A DNA stretch of 64,000 nt from Hemerocallis citrina (Eukaryota > Streptophyta > Magnoliopsida > Asparagales > Asphodelaceae). This document shows positions 31,913 through 63,410 of this stretch, piece after piece. The notes beneath the pieces were generated by a model. It ran no database searches. It was not told the DNA's origin and saw only the letters and a program-made list of their open reading frames with translations. The DNA lies in the NCBI GenBank assembly GCA_017893485.1, contig JACEHZ010000211.1:310001-374000 (forward strand), given 5' to 3'. How positions within the stretch are numbered: the stretch's first letter is position 1; every line of letters begins with the position of its first letter. Position numbers and translations under genes: made by a program.

Positions 31913-33773
31913 CATAAGACATTCTTTTACCCATCCCGACTTTTTATTATTTGAGCTACAACTTAGTGGTAATAGGTCTAAATTTTTATGAGACACATAA
32001 TGGGGTTTACTTTATCTAACCCTTGATAGAAATAAACTCTCACATCTATATAATAATCACAAAGCATTTTTTTAAAAAAAAGCTATCAAGTGGATCTCCA
32101 TCAATTGAAACAAAAATCAATGGCTCGCATTCACCCCCTAAAAGATATTTTTCCTCCAAAAGTTTTTCCCCCAAAACTAAAATTTTTTCCCACAAAACAA
32201 AAATCATCCTCACTTTATTATTATCTCTCTCCCCTCTCTTCATCTTTTCAAATTTATCTCTCTCTCTCTTTCTCTCCCTCATTCTCAGTAATTTAGATTT
32301 TCAGATTTTCAAGATTTTTTATGTTTTTTTATTGCTCATGTAGAAAATTTCACTGAGCTTCCTGATTAATTTCAAATGGAATAGAAGATTTAAATGGATA
32401 TTCACTTTGGTAAATTTCAATCTCTAAAGTTATATTGAAAGTAGCAAATATCTTCTCAAAAGTTAAATTTTATTATTTTGCACCCTCAAAGTTCTAAGAA
32501 GTTGGATTTTACACCCCCATTTATAATTATTCAAACATGATTTTTATTTACAAACTAATTGTTGTCGTACTATTCAAATTTGAGCTACATAAACTTCATG
32601 ATGGAAGTTTCAAATTCATGCATCTGAAATGCAGAAAAGTAAATGTATCCAGTATTATACATGAATATTATTATAGTGTACAGCTCAGAAAGTATATATA
32701 TTAACATCTGATAGTAGAATACAGTGAGAACACCAATATTGATCGTCAAATAATTATCATTCTTGATATACATAACAAGTTCTTCATTAGAATTAAACAA
32801 CATCATCTGTCTGGCTTCTCACTGTTTCTGCAATGGATAACATCACTATATATGGTCATGTAAGTTTTTTTTGTTTTTGTTTTTGTTTTTGTTTTTGTAT
32901 GACATTAATAAATCTTTCATATTAGATCAATTAATTCTTTTTTTATTCCTGACATTATAATGCTTACTTTTATATATTGTATCGTTTCGAATACATGTCG
33001 TAGGCACATGTCCACATGTAAACTTAGTAATAGACAAATTGTGCTATCCAGCACTCATCACACTCATCACAGATGATATGGTCATTTGAGAATAGAAATT
33101 TACCATAAAACAAGGGTCATGTACTTTAAAGGGCATCGAAATCTCATGCATGATGATAGCTACAGTATATTCTATAAATCCCCCATCTATGGCCCCACTA
33201 TAAGCAAATCTGTTCAGCTGTCAACCTCCTTCCTCCACATGTACAGATAGTATTAATTTAAGCAGTCATTAAATGAGTCCAATCTAGTCGATTATGAGTG
33301 CAGAGTGCCGAATCCAGCAATGAAAACAGCAACAAGCAAGCGAAGCAATTGACAGCAACAAAGAGCCCATAATGCACTGAAAATCACAGATTGATTACCA
33401 ATTTTAAATTTCAAGTTGTCTACATCCAGCACGAAGGACCGCTCTTCAGTATAATTACTTTGTACGAGAAAATCACCTCACACACGAATATATGAGATTT
33501 CCTTTTATCTATTAACAACTGCTCCCTGAAATATTAGAAGCATTTACATTATAGAACCGCTCTTCACCTTCAAGATAGCTGAGTCAAAATACAACTAAAA
33601 TGCAAAAAAAAACTATCTTCTCTGCAGCTCAATGTACATTTCTAGCATATAAGGGTATAAAGTTCATGTTGCACGTCTTTTCATCAAAATATGAAGATTG
33701 CTTCACTGTTTGCTCTTTGTTGTGTGCGCTATTCGTTGGCCTGCTATGAAAATCTTGATTGTATCTGCAAAGC
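31913..33773. other. region downstream of the DUF3082 gene
   Basis: This is AT-rich DNA. Apart from repeat R copy 3 (32045-32290) and a (GTTTTT)n tract near 32865-32899, nothing was recognised. The 3' UTR of the minus-strand DUF3082 gene must lie in its right part (about 33300-33773). No polyadenylation signal could be chosen with confidence. Confidence 0.45.
32045..32290 (-). repeat. dispersed repeat family R, copy 3
   Basis: The reverse complement matches 38902-39053 and 4324-4464 through 'gttttgggggaaaaacttttgg', 'ccattgattttt' and 'ccacttgatagcttt' words. A TCTCTC-rich tail lies on its right. Short ORFs here are by-products. Confidence 0.55.
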
Positions 33774-54276
<20,503 letters not shown>

Positions 54277-54366
54277 TCCTTTTTAAATGGAGTTTTGGTT
54301 CTTATTTTGGGTGGAAGGAGGATAAGAAGATTTGGGAGGAGATATTTGATATGATATTATGTGTAT
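54277..54366 (-). promoter_or_regulatory. proximal upstream region of the DUF3082 gene
   Basis: Only about 90 bp separate the ATG from the first copy of the tandem duplication. On the minus strand it is AC/CT-rich near the ATG, and a 'tatcatatcaaatat' stretch lies near 54345. No firm TATA box was identified. Confidence 0.35.
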
Positions 54367-54845
54367 TTGAAATAATGAGCTTCTTTGAGTGTTTTATGGG
54401 CTGGGTGGGGAATTAGGATGAGCCCGGCCCGAGGCCGGGTATGGTGGGCTTGGGCTCAACTGTTTAGGCTCAACAGAGTTTAAAAAAAAATGGCTGAAAA
54501 TTATTTGATTTTACATATTTAGGCTCAACAAATAAAACAAATAATTTTCAGCCATACAATTTTGTAACACTTCAATGGATGGGCAAATAAATTTTAAATG
54601 AATTGATTTTATATATTTAGACTAATTTAGATGTGTAGATCAATGTAAACGGTTCGAATCGTCAATACGAAGGCGGGATGACCGAGTGCACACGGCTGCC
54701 TAGTGCACAAGGAAAGGAGACTCTCTCTCTCAATATATATGCACGTTACGATATCTATTGTTAGAAATGTACGATTGAGATTCATCTTGTATCATATATA
54801 TATATTGGCCTTTAGTATCCAATAATAATCAATTCAACTTTTCCT

Positions 54846-55050
54846 TTCACATTTCTCTGTTATCTTAACATACCTTAATGTTTCCACATCTTAAAACTGA
54901 AAAAGATCCACATAACTTTACATCAAAGCTACGAAATTGATGAGACTTTTATCTTCACATCTCTCTGTTATCTTAACATACCTTAATGTTTCCACATCTT
55001 AAAACTGAAAAAGATCCACATAACTCTACATCAAAGCTACGAAATTGAAG
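54846..55050. repeat. 108-bp tandem duplication
   Basis: Two nearly identical copies of a segment starting 'ctctgttatcttaaca' (54855 and 54963), ending 'gctacgaaattga', within copy 1 of the larger duplication. Confidence 0.85.
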
Positions 55051-55767
55051 AGCAGAACTTTCCGACATGAAATGGTTGAAGAAAACATAAATTGGTTAAA
55101 AAAAACAATTAGAAACAAAAAAAATAAATAGGCGCTGGGTGAATAAGTCAATAAGTCTTCCCGGTGAAGTAAATTAACTATGGTGGGAGAATGTATAAAA
55201 ATCAATCATTTAGAATAATGGAAAAGAGACAATTCTTAATGCCCTCTTCGCCTGAAATAATGAGCTTTTTTGAGTTTTATAGGGTGGGGAATTAGGATGA
55301 GCCCGGCCCGAGGCCGGGTATGGTGGGCTTGGGCTCAACTATTTAGGCTCAACAGAATTTTAGAAAAATGGCTGAAAATTATTTGATTTTACATATATAT
55401 TTAAGCTCAACAGATAAAACAAGGATTTTCAGCCATATAATTTTGTAACACTTTGATAGATGGGCAAATAAATTTTAAATGATTTGATTTTACATATTTA
55501 GACTAATTTAAATGTGTAGATCAATATGAACAGTTCGGATCGTCAATATGAAGGCGGGAAGGCCGAGTGCACACGGCGGCCTAGTGCAAAACGGAAGTAG
55601 ACTCTCTCTCTATATATATATGCACGTTACGATATCTATTGTTAGAAATGTACGACTAAAATTCATCTTGTATCCTATATATATTGGCCTTTAGTGTCCA
55701 ATAATAATCAATTCAACTTTTCCCTTCACATATCTATCTCTGTTATCTTAACATACCTTAATGTAAA

Positions 55768-56262
55768 TCTCTAATATTATAATTGGAGGTGGTCTACCAA
55801 CATGTGCATAACTAATATGAAGAAAGTCTTAGGTTGGAGTCCTCACTATGTCAGATTTTTTACTTCAATTTTTTTTATATTAAACATGCATCACATGTGT
55901 AAATTACTATCCATCTATCTATTTATAATATAATATATTTACTTACTATTTAATGGAAGAGTTTGTCACAAATAAACAATTTTTAATATTTTTTTGTCAC
56001 AAAAAGAAATAGCACTTTTGTCACCAAAAAAATATGTGAATCGCACGTGCAACTCCAAAACTATTTTTCAACACGTGCATCACACGTACACATCAAAGTT
56101 TTTTATTCTTAATTTTTTAAAAATACGTGTATCGCCCGTTCAGTTCCATTTTGTTAAAAATTAAGACATTCATCGAACGTGCTAATTACTGTTGACTTAT
56201 GTGTATTGCACGTTTAACTTAAACTCTTTATCAAAACGTGCATCGCACGTGAAAAATACTAG
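55768..56262 (+). mobile_element. non-autonomous Helitron H1, 495 bp
   Basis: It starts TCTCTAATATTATAATTGG and ends ACGTGCATCGCACGT-(9 nt)-CTAG, between A and T. The empty site survives at 55170-55180 (gtaaa|ttaacta) in the first copy of the tandem duplication. Its body carries five decayed versions of the terminal hairpin. Confidence 0.85.
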
Positions 56263-56297
56263 TTAACTATGGTGGGAGAATGTATAAAAATCAATCA

Positions 56298-56627
56298 TCT
56301 ACTACTATAATGGGAGAAGGCCTTAGTGTAATTTGTCCATCTACCAACATGTGCAATGCACGTGTATAACTATTGTAAATGAGGCTTTAGATCAAATCGA
56401 GACTATGTCTGAATTTTTACTTTTAAGAAAACTATATTTATTAATCTCTATCTCTATTACTATAATGGGAGAAGGCCTTAGTGTAATTTGTCAATCTACC
56501 AACCTGTGCAACGCGTGTGCATAACTATTGCAAATGAGGTTTTAGATCAAATTCAGACTACGTCTGAATTTTTACTTTTAAAAAAACTATATTTATTAAG
56601 ACGTGCATCGCACGTGTAAACTACTAG
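56298..56627 (+). mobile_element. non-autonomous Helitron H2, 330 bp, with internal 155-bp duplication
   Basis: It starts TCTACTACTATAATGGG and ends ACGTGCATCGCACGT-GTAAACTA-CTAG. The empty site is seen at about 55208 (aatca|tttagaataatgg). The first 155 bp is repeated from about 56453 (TCTCTATTACTATAATGGG), either by tandem duplication or by a second insertion sharing the 3' end. Confidence 0.82.
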
Positions 56628-56751
56628 TTTAGAATAATGGAAAAGAGATGATTCTTAATGCTGCATAATCAAACTCATTTATGCCTACACTGATAGGATA
56701 ACAAGCGAATCAAATAGAATATGGAAAAAGGAGGTTACATAGTGTGCATAC

Positions 56752-56840
56752 CCTCAAGCAAACCCTTTCGTAAACCCATATCGTCGAAGCTCTCATGGAC
56801 ATCAGTATACTGGGTAAAGAAAGTGTCGCCAAGTGAAAGC
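56752..56840 (-). pseudogene. orphan eIF4A-like exon
   Basis: 89 nt between an acceptor (atcaatgcag) and a donor (GTATGC) encode LSLGDTFFTQYTDVHESFDD followed by MGLRKGLLEG. This matches the N-terminal part of plant eIF4A DEAD-box helicases, just before the Q motif (known pattern F-TSYD-VH-SFDAMGL-ENLLRG). Phases are 2 and 1. No partner exon was seen on either side: left is the tandem duplication, right is a LINE. It is a relic or captured exon. Confidence 0.65.
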
Positions 56841-56903
56841 CTGCATTGATTTATTAGAGAGAAACCAAATATAAGTTACCCAAATATAAGTTACCTACAT
56901 AGA

Positions 56904-59415
56904 GAGAAATCAAAGGGGACATTATGGCACTGATGGAGAAATTTTTTCATGACAATCTTAGATTGGGCATGTTCAATTTTGCGGAAGTGGTCCTCATTCC
57001 CAAGCAGGAGGAATCTAAGCGTGTGGGGGATTTTAGATCAATTAGCCTCATAAACTGCTCGGCCAAGATCATCACAAAGGTCCTGGCCATCCGCCTGGGG
57101 GAGTATAATGGACAGCATAATTAGTAAAACCCAGACAGGCTTCATCAAGGGCAGATGTATTCTAGATTGTGTGGCCACTGCTGAACAAGTTATCCACCAC
57201 TGCCATAAGAGCAACTCTAAGAACTTCCTCCTTAAACTGGACTTTAAGAAGGCATACGACTCTGTCGACTGGGAATGTTTACTGGAAGCCTTCAGAGGGA
57301 GAGGATTCGGGGACAAATGGGTTAGATGGATCAAACAGTGTTTACTTACTAGTAAAACGGCTATATCGGTGAATGGGAGGCAAGGAACGCCTTTTCCTTG
57401 CAAGAAGGGACTCCAGCAAGGGGATCCGTTATCCCCACTACTATTCACTATCGTAGCAGATGTACTAAGGGAAATGCTAGAAAATTTCCAGAAAAAGGGG
57501 TGGATCACGCCCGTGGCCAGCAACAACTCCAATCAAGGGTGCACGATTCTCCAATATGCTGATGACACCCTCTTATTTGGTAATAAGGCCAGATCAGAAT
57601 CAGTCTGCTTTAAGGGAGCCCTCTACTGCTTTGAAGCCTGGTCAGGTCTCGGGATAAATTTTCACAAGAGTGCACTGATTCCCATTATGCTATCTGATGA
57701 AGAAGCTCGGGAACATGCCATTATTCTAAACTGTGTGACGAATGACTTCCCAATCAAGTACTTAGGGCTCCCACTCAAACCTGGGAGACTCACTAAGTTG
57801 GACTGGCTGCCGATTATAGATAGGGTGGAGGACAGATTGTCTGGCTGGAAAGGAAAATTGCTGTCACTAGGAGGAAGAGTGGTACCCATTAACTCAATTT
57901 TGTCTAATCTGCCCATATACTACATGTCTTTTTTCGAACTCCCAAAGTGGGTTATCCAAAGGATTGATCGAGTCCGAAGAAGATTCCTTTGGAAAGGGTC
58001 AGATTCCAATAGGGGAGGTTACCACTTGATCAAATGGAGTATTTCTTGTATGAAGAAGAAGCACGGAGGGCTAGGCATCATAGACCTTAGAGACATGAAC
58101 CTGGCTCTTTTGGGGAAATGGTGGTGGAAGGTCTTTCACCACGGCGGAGAAGGATGACAGGATTTCATTCAACCTTACCTTCGGGAAAAAGGTACGAGAA
58201 ATCTAGGCTATCGAGTAGGGGCTAAGGTCTCGCGATTCTGGAAAGGAGTTACCAAGGCAAGCAGACTGTTCAACGCAACAGTTTCGTCAAGTATCGGTAG
58301 TGGACGCTCCACCAGGTTTTGGTGGGATAAGTGGTGTGGTGCTCATAGACTGAAGGAAACCTTCCCAGAGCTGTATGCCAAATCAAATCGGCCCAATATC
58401 TCTGTGGCAGAGACTTGGAAAATGGGAAGTTGGAGGCCGCCGTTCCGAGAAAATCTTACCCCAGTATTACGACAGCGACTGCTCGATTTCCAAACACACA
58501 TCACACGGATCGGGACGATGTGCACCCAAGGCCCGAACCAGATGCGATGGGGACTCGAGACCAAAGGTGCTTTCACGGTCAGATCTCTGTACCATCGAAT
58601 TCACTTCCGGGGAGGCAGACCCAGCTGGGCACATGTGTTATGGAAGGCGAAAACACCACTGAAAGTCAGATTATTCCTCTAGCTAGTGCTCAATAATGCA
58701 ATCCTTACTAGAGAAAACCTGGCCAAAAGACAGCCACAGATTGCGACTGATTGTGGATTCTGCAACATGCATACGGAAACTTTGAAACCTGTTTATTCAC
58801 TGCCCAAGGAGTAAGGCGACCATGGTAGAGGTTTTAAGAGCCCTAGGAACAAGTGACTTCCCCGGCGAATATGAGGATTTGTGGATTGGCCCCAAATTCG
58901 CATCGATTTGCAACGAAATGAAGGATGCGTGGTACATTGCCATTGCGGCAACTACATGGGTGTTATGGCTAGACAGAAACAACTTTTATTTTCGTGCTTC
59001 ATGTAATAGTATTTCTGGTAACCTTACTCATATCATGCATCTTATCTCTTTTTGGGCTACAGCTGCCGCCACAGGAGCGAGAGGGAGGATTGCCAGAGTC
59101 TTCCAGGTGGAGGATTTTGATGATGAGGAGGTAGAGTTCGGGCCGACTCTGGACTGAAAGATCGCAGCCTTCCATACGAGTCAGTGTCTGCAGTCTTTAC
59201 TAGTTTGTAGTTGGCCTATTGTACTTTTGGTTGTTTGAGGCATGGATGACTAGACCCCTCCTCAGGGTTTTGCTGGGGGTTTATGTTTTATTTTCTGTAC
59301 CATATTTTTTTCCTGCACTGTATTTTTGTATTTCTTCCGGTTCACCGGGGTTGTTTTATTAATTTCTGATTAATGAAACAGGGTGGCCTTATTCTATCTT
59401 TTACTTCAAAAAAAA
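56904..59415 (+). mobile_element. 5'-truncated L1-type LINE
   Basis: The element starts within the RT domain and ends after 'ttaatgaaacagggtgg' with a short A run (59408-59415). tacataga flanks it (56896-56903 and 59416-59423), a possible short target duplication. It belongs to the same class as the LINE at 46802 but a different family. Confidence 0.8.
56924..59157 (+). pseudogene. LINE ORF2 C-terminal remnant (RT and zf-RVT)
   Basis: VGDFRSISLINCSAKIITKV, then a frameshift and stop near 57120, then a 349-codon open part with LDFKKAYDSVDWECLLEAF, QQGDPLSPLLF and YADDTLLFGN (RT palm). This is followed by frames to 58680 (zf-RVT-like, WKAKTPLKVRLFL) and 58822-59157 (ATTWVLWLDRNNFYF). The catalytic YADD is intact, but stops separate the parts and the N-terminal endonuclease is missing. 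Confidence 0.85.
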
Positions 59416-59423
59416 TACATAGA

Positions 59424-60464
59424 AAACGGAACAAATAAACATTTATGTTATAGGAAAAAGCAAATCAGAAGGATTACACGTTTTTTTACAAATGCAAACA
59501 AGCATAACGGTTTCAAAAGCTATAAAAAATAGTGAATTAAAGAGATGGAGTTAGAGAAAGCAAACAAAGCAAGTACTCAAGACACAACGATATAACGTGG
59601 TTCGATCTCCAGGTCTACGTCCACACCACCTACTTATAGCAATTTTCTGTCACAAGCGCTGCACCATACTTAAAACCCCGTACAATGATTTTCGGAATTC
59701 AGGCCGAATTTTATTATACCCACATGACTTCTATGAACAAGCCCTGTAATCTCACCGAAGTGAAAGAAAAGAAAAACAAGCAAGATCTACATCGATATTG
59801 ACTAAGATAACAATAAAAGTAAGCGCTGCAATCTCACCGAAGTGGAAGAAAAGAAAAAACAAACAAGATCTATATCGATCTTGACTAAGAAAACAATAAA
59901 AGCTTACACTCTCAGATTGTTGATTGAATAATAAGTTCAGAAGAATAATAATTGCAAGGGATTAAGAATACTCAGAAAATTCACCTCTATTTATAAGGTG
60001 AAGAATTATATCTTTCCAAAAACAAGGAGAAAATATTCAAAAAATAATCGGTTCAGCATAAGTTGCGGAAGACCGCTTGTTGAGCAGTCGACCGTCCACC
60101 TTTAACAGGAGGGTCAAGAGGTGGTCGGTTGACTGACTCAATTTTGCACTATGTTGTGCGGTCAACCGTAATTTTGCCAGATCCGATTTTATTCGGTGAA
60201 TTTACTATATATTCTTTCCATAACTAATTATTCAATCAACCATTCTTTATATGGTATTTTCTCACATAAACAAAAATAAATATACAATATTTGCTGACTT
60301 ATTTAAGGATGTAAAGCACATATTTCTTGAGTTGAAATCTTCTTGATATTTGCAATTTTCTTTGATACCTTCCACTTTTGTTTGATTGCGGATCTTTTTG
60401 GCTCTTTGTTTTAATTTAGATTCCCTGTAAAGCCTGTATATCTCACTGAAAAATATTAGTTTTA
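59424..60464 (-). mobile_element. Copia-type LTR fragment (approximate, core 59530-60250)
   Basis: In plus orientation it shows antisense LTR features: 'caagtactcaagacacaacg', 'aacgtggttcgatctcc', 'atttataaggtgaagaatt', and GTCGAC-like words (60085, 60126, 60159). 'ctcaccgaagtg' blocks at 59752 and 59833 form an 81-bp tandem duplication. Ends were not resolved, and there is no coding sequence. Confidence 0.5.
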
Positions 60465-60680
60465 ATAATATGTTTTGTGCATTTTGGAAGGAGCGTAATA
60501 ATAGAATTTTTGTGAATAAATGTCAATCTGTTGACAAATTAATTGAAGATCTTTTATATTTTATACATCATTGATCTAATATTCTTCCTAATAACAAAAA
60601 AGATGACCTCAAACTTTGTGAGCTTCATGTTGTGATTAGAGTTTTCATTCAACATGGTACTAATAATTGATTTATTTTTT
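60465..60680 (+). mobile_element. LINE ORF2 C-terminal fragment
   Basis: NMFCAFWKERNNRIFVNK and VDKLIEDLLYFIHH resemble the extreme C-terminus of plant LINE ORF2 proteins (motif W-ERN-RIF). It is too short to place in a family. Confidence 0.5.
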
Positions 60681-60739
60681 GGATACTTTCTTAATTTTTT
60701 CTAGTATCTTTTATTGTTGCATGTCTTATTGTTATCGAA

Positions 60740-61000
60740 GCTTGAATTGTTTACCAAAATAACCCATTTTTGAAAGTATTTACCAAATTGACCCACTTTT
60801 GAAAGTATTTACCAAAATGACTCACTCGCCATCTCAGATAGCGAGTCTGGTGAAAACATCATCGCTATCTGAGATAGAGAGTGTATGTTGAGGTGTTAAA
60901 ACTTGAAGAAAATTTCAAAGTTCAGACTCGCTATCTCAGATAGCGAGTTTGGTGTAAATAACATCGCTATATGAGATATGTGTGTATTGTCCATATTATT
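60740..61000. repeat. cluster of CTCGCTATCTCAGATAGCGAG palindromes
   Basis: A perfect 23-nt palindrome (11-bp arms, one central base) at 60926-60948, a one-mismatch version at 60824-60846 and partial versions near 60861 and 60964. 'ttgaaagtatttaccaaa' is repeated three times just left. It lies next to the 3' end of the MULE and may be its terminal region. Confidence 0.7.
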
Positions 61001-61029
61001 GTTGAATTCTTCATTTATGTGAGTATTTT

Positions 61030-63314
61030 ATTAGTGTTAAATTATTAGTTTTTTGAGTATCAATTCTACTACAACGAAATACATATAAAATTGTAAGATT
61101 CTCATCGCTAATAGATATGACACGAACGCGGAATATTCATGAAGAAGGAACGAGTAGTAGACCCCCAAGTAACCGAGGCCGCAGGGGGCCACGAATTTGT
61201 TATGGACGACCCCCAAGTAGTGATCATAGGGGTGGAAAAAGACACATAAATGTAAGATGATTGTCTTTATTCGATTATTCGATGAATTGAGATGATAAAA
61301 GATCATTTCCACAATTGCAGATACAGGTAAACTACGCACACCTTTCAAAATTGAGTTGAAAACTTCTGATAGATTTGTAGTCATTATGCTATATCAACGA
61401 CCTCCTTCGTCATAAAAAGCCCATTTCTGAACCGGTTTCTCTTTCAACCAAGTAGCCGCATCCACATTGACAGTTTCCAACTCAGCGAGTTTGCTATGAA
61501 ACTTTTTGGGTTGGTTTTGACATGCTATAATTTTAATTTTTTTTCTTCATAGCTTTGCTACCTGGTGAAGAAATTTATAGTGAAATGTCGCATACAATAA
61601 CGATGATATGCATTTGGTTCGTTCCATGCTCCGTTCTGCATTTCCATGATGGCCAAAATACATGCATGACGATCGGAGATAACACAACCCAAACCGATCG
61701 GTGACAAAAACGAATACAGCTCATGAACCATGTCCAAGTATATACACTCTATCCATCAACTATTGCAAAGACAAATGGAGAAAAGGCTATCGTTCGCGTC
61801 CGGTAAAACGGCAATTAACAAACACCCTTGTACCATACAAGTATGTTCCATCAACACCTATAACAGGTCTGCAAGACTTGAACCCTTTAATCGAAGCACT
61901 AAATGCCCAAAATACTCCTTTGAATGTTTCCTCGCTGGGACCGGACTAATACTTATCCCAATGGACAACGGTTCCTGGATTTGCTGCTTAGTATATGCTT
62001 CTTCAAAGGAACCGAACAACCTCTTAATAGCTTTTTGTTTTGCAATCTAAGCCTTCCTATACGAAATCTGATAATTTAATTGTAGTTTGACTATCTCAAT
62101 AATGGCATGCAGTGTTATTCCTATCTCAGCCTTAACGACATTCACAATCAAATTGCATACAAATTTAGCGTCAACTTTACAGTGGTCTTAATTCAACATG
62201 GGATTCAAATATGTATGCGGCCCTACAATTTTCTTCACCACGAAATTTGTCCCACCCTTTGGAACGATTGCACGTAATCTCCACGGGCAATCGCCCTTAC
62301 TTACGACTGGTAGGATTTGCACAATCTCCTCAGGGTACGTTTTCTAGGTGCGAATTTACATTTCACGGTATATAGGGTTGGTGTAGATTTTAATGTAACA
62401 AATTCTCGATGTTTCTTTATGGAGTATAGCTTCACTGCATGCTGGATCGATTCTTTACTTTGAAACTTCTGCCCAATGTACAATTTGTCTACGTTCGATG
62501 AACTGAATGACTATTATGGAAGTTGATTTACTCTCGCACTTTGTGGCATTGCCTCGGTAACATGAACATTAATATTATTGAAGACATCATTAACGTTCAC
62601 GCCATTATCGTTTCTCTCATTTATATTAACATTTACATATTCATCTTCTTTCACTTCGTCACCATTTTCTACACTCTCACGAGCTTCATCGTCGATTTCT
62701 TCCTCCTCCTCATCATCATCTAATAATTCATTGTTAATGGTAGCATTTTCAAATATTCCAAAGACATTGTCATTTTGAACATAATCATGAACCAAACTAG
62801 GTTGATGTGGAATCTCAAATTCTGTAGGATCCGGGCTTGTTGTATTTGTGAACATGTCTTTTTGTGGAGACGATGAGATTGCATGTGATGTTTGAATTGG
62901 GTTAGAAATCATTCCATGCGTCAGTACTCGTATGAAGCTTGAACTAGGATTAGCATGTGGTTGGGCATTAATAATTTGGATTTGTTGAATATGTAATTCC
63001 GATGCGGACCAACTATAATTTGGATTAAGTGTCCCATCAATCATGAACTTTAGAGCGTTATCATTTGCTACGGGCACAGTCATAAAATATTGACCTTCCC
63101 ATTTTTTCGCTGCATAACGAGCTAAAATTTTAACATTCCATGGATCTCTAGCCCAATTAGTAACCTCAAAAATTTTATCGACTAGTTCTACCATTGTGAT
63201 TGTACGGGGTGCCCAAATTATTTCAGAATCAACGACACTATAACAAAAATCTAGCTTTGCGTCACGAATAATTTCACCACCAAAATAAAACCAAATAAGA
63301 ATATCGTAATCCAT
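61030..63314 (-). pseudogene. MULE (MuDR-type) transposase, degenerate
   Basis: The N-terminal frame 62514-63314 (266 codons) has the plant MULE start (IWFYFGGEIIRDAKLDFCYS, WAPRTITMVELVDKIF) and an Asp/Glu-rich stretch. Two stops follow, then the DNA-binding region (62301-62483, YIGQKFQSKESIQHAVKLYS). Decayed catalytic core segments follow: FWAFSASIKGFKSCRPVIGV with DGTYLYG (about 61850-61920) and GCVISDRHACILAIM with NAYHRYCMRHF (about 61590-61680). The C-terminal MTTNLSEVFNSILKGVRSLP lies at 61325-61384. Many frameshifts are present and terminal inverted repeats were not found. Confidence 0.8.
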
Positions 63315-63410
63315 ACCTAGACATATTTATACAAAAAATGAGTCATTATCTAATCTACCCAAATGTACACAATAGAAGGTTATACAAATCATACCTTCAT
63401 ATGAGGTGAT

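Larger units (their letters stand above)
54367..56661. repeat. tandem duplication of about 885 bp, second copy carrying two Helitrons
   Basis: Copy 1 (54367-55251) and copy 2 (55252-56661) both start 'tgaaataatgagctt' and share 'aattaggatgagcccggccc', 'gatatctattgttagaaatg' and 'aactatggtgggagaatg' blocks in order, offset by 879 bp near the start. Copy 2 lacks about 300 bp of copy 1 (54870-55170) and has Helitrons at 55768-56262 and 56298-56627. It lies just upstream of the DUF3082 gene. Confidence 0.85.

Noticed and set aside
54645..54680. 'ggttcgaatc' as a tRNA T-loop
   Set aside because: No acceptor stem, D-loop or anticodon arm can be built around it. It is also part of a tandemly duplicated, diverging segment.
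60750..60990. CRISPR-like repeat cluster
   Set aside because: The repeats are palindromes of uneven spacing in a plant nuclear sequence, without spacers of uniform length.
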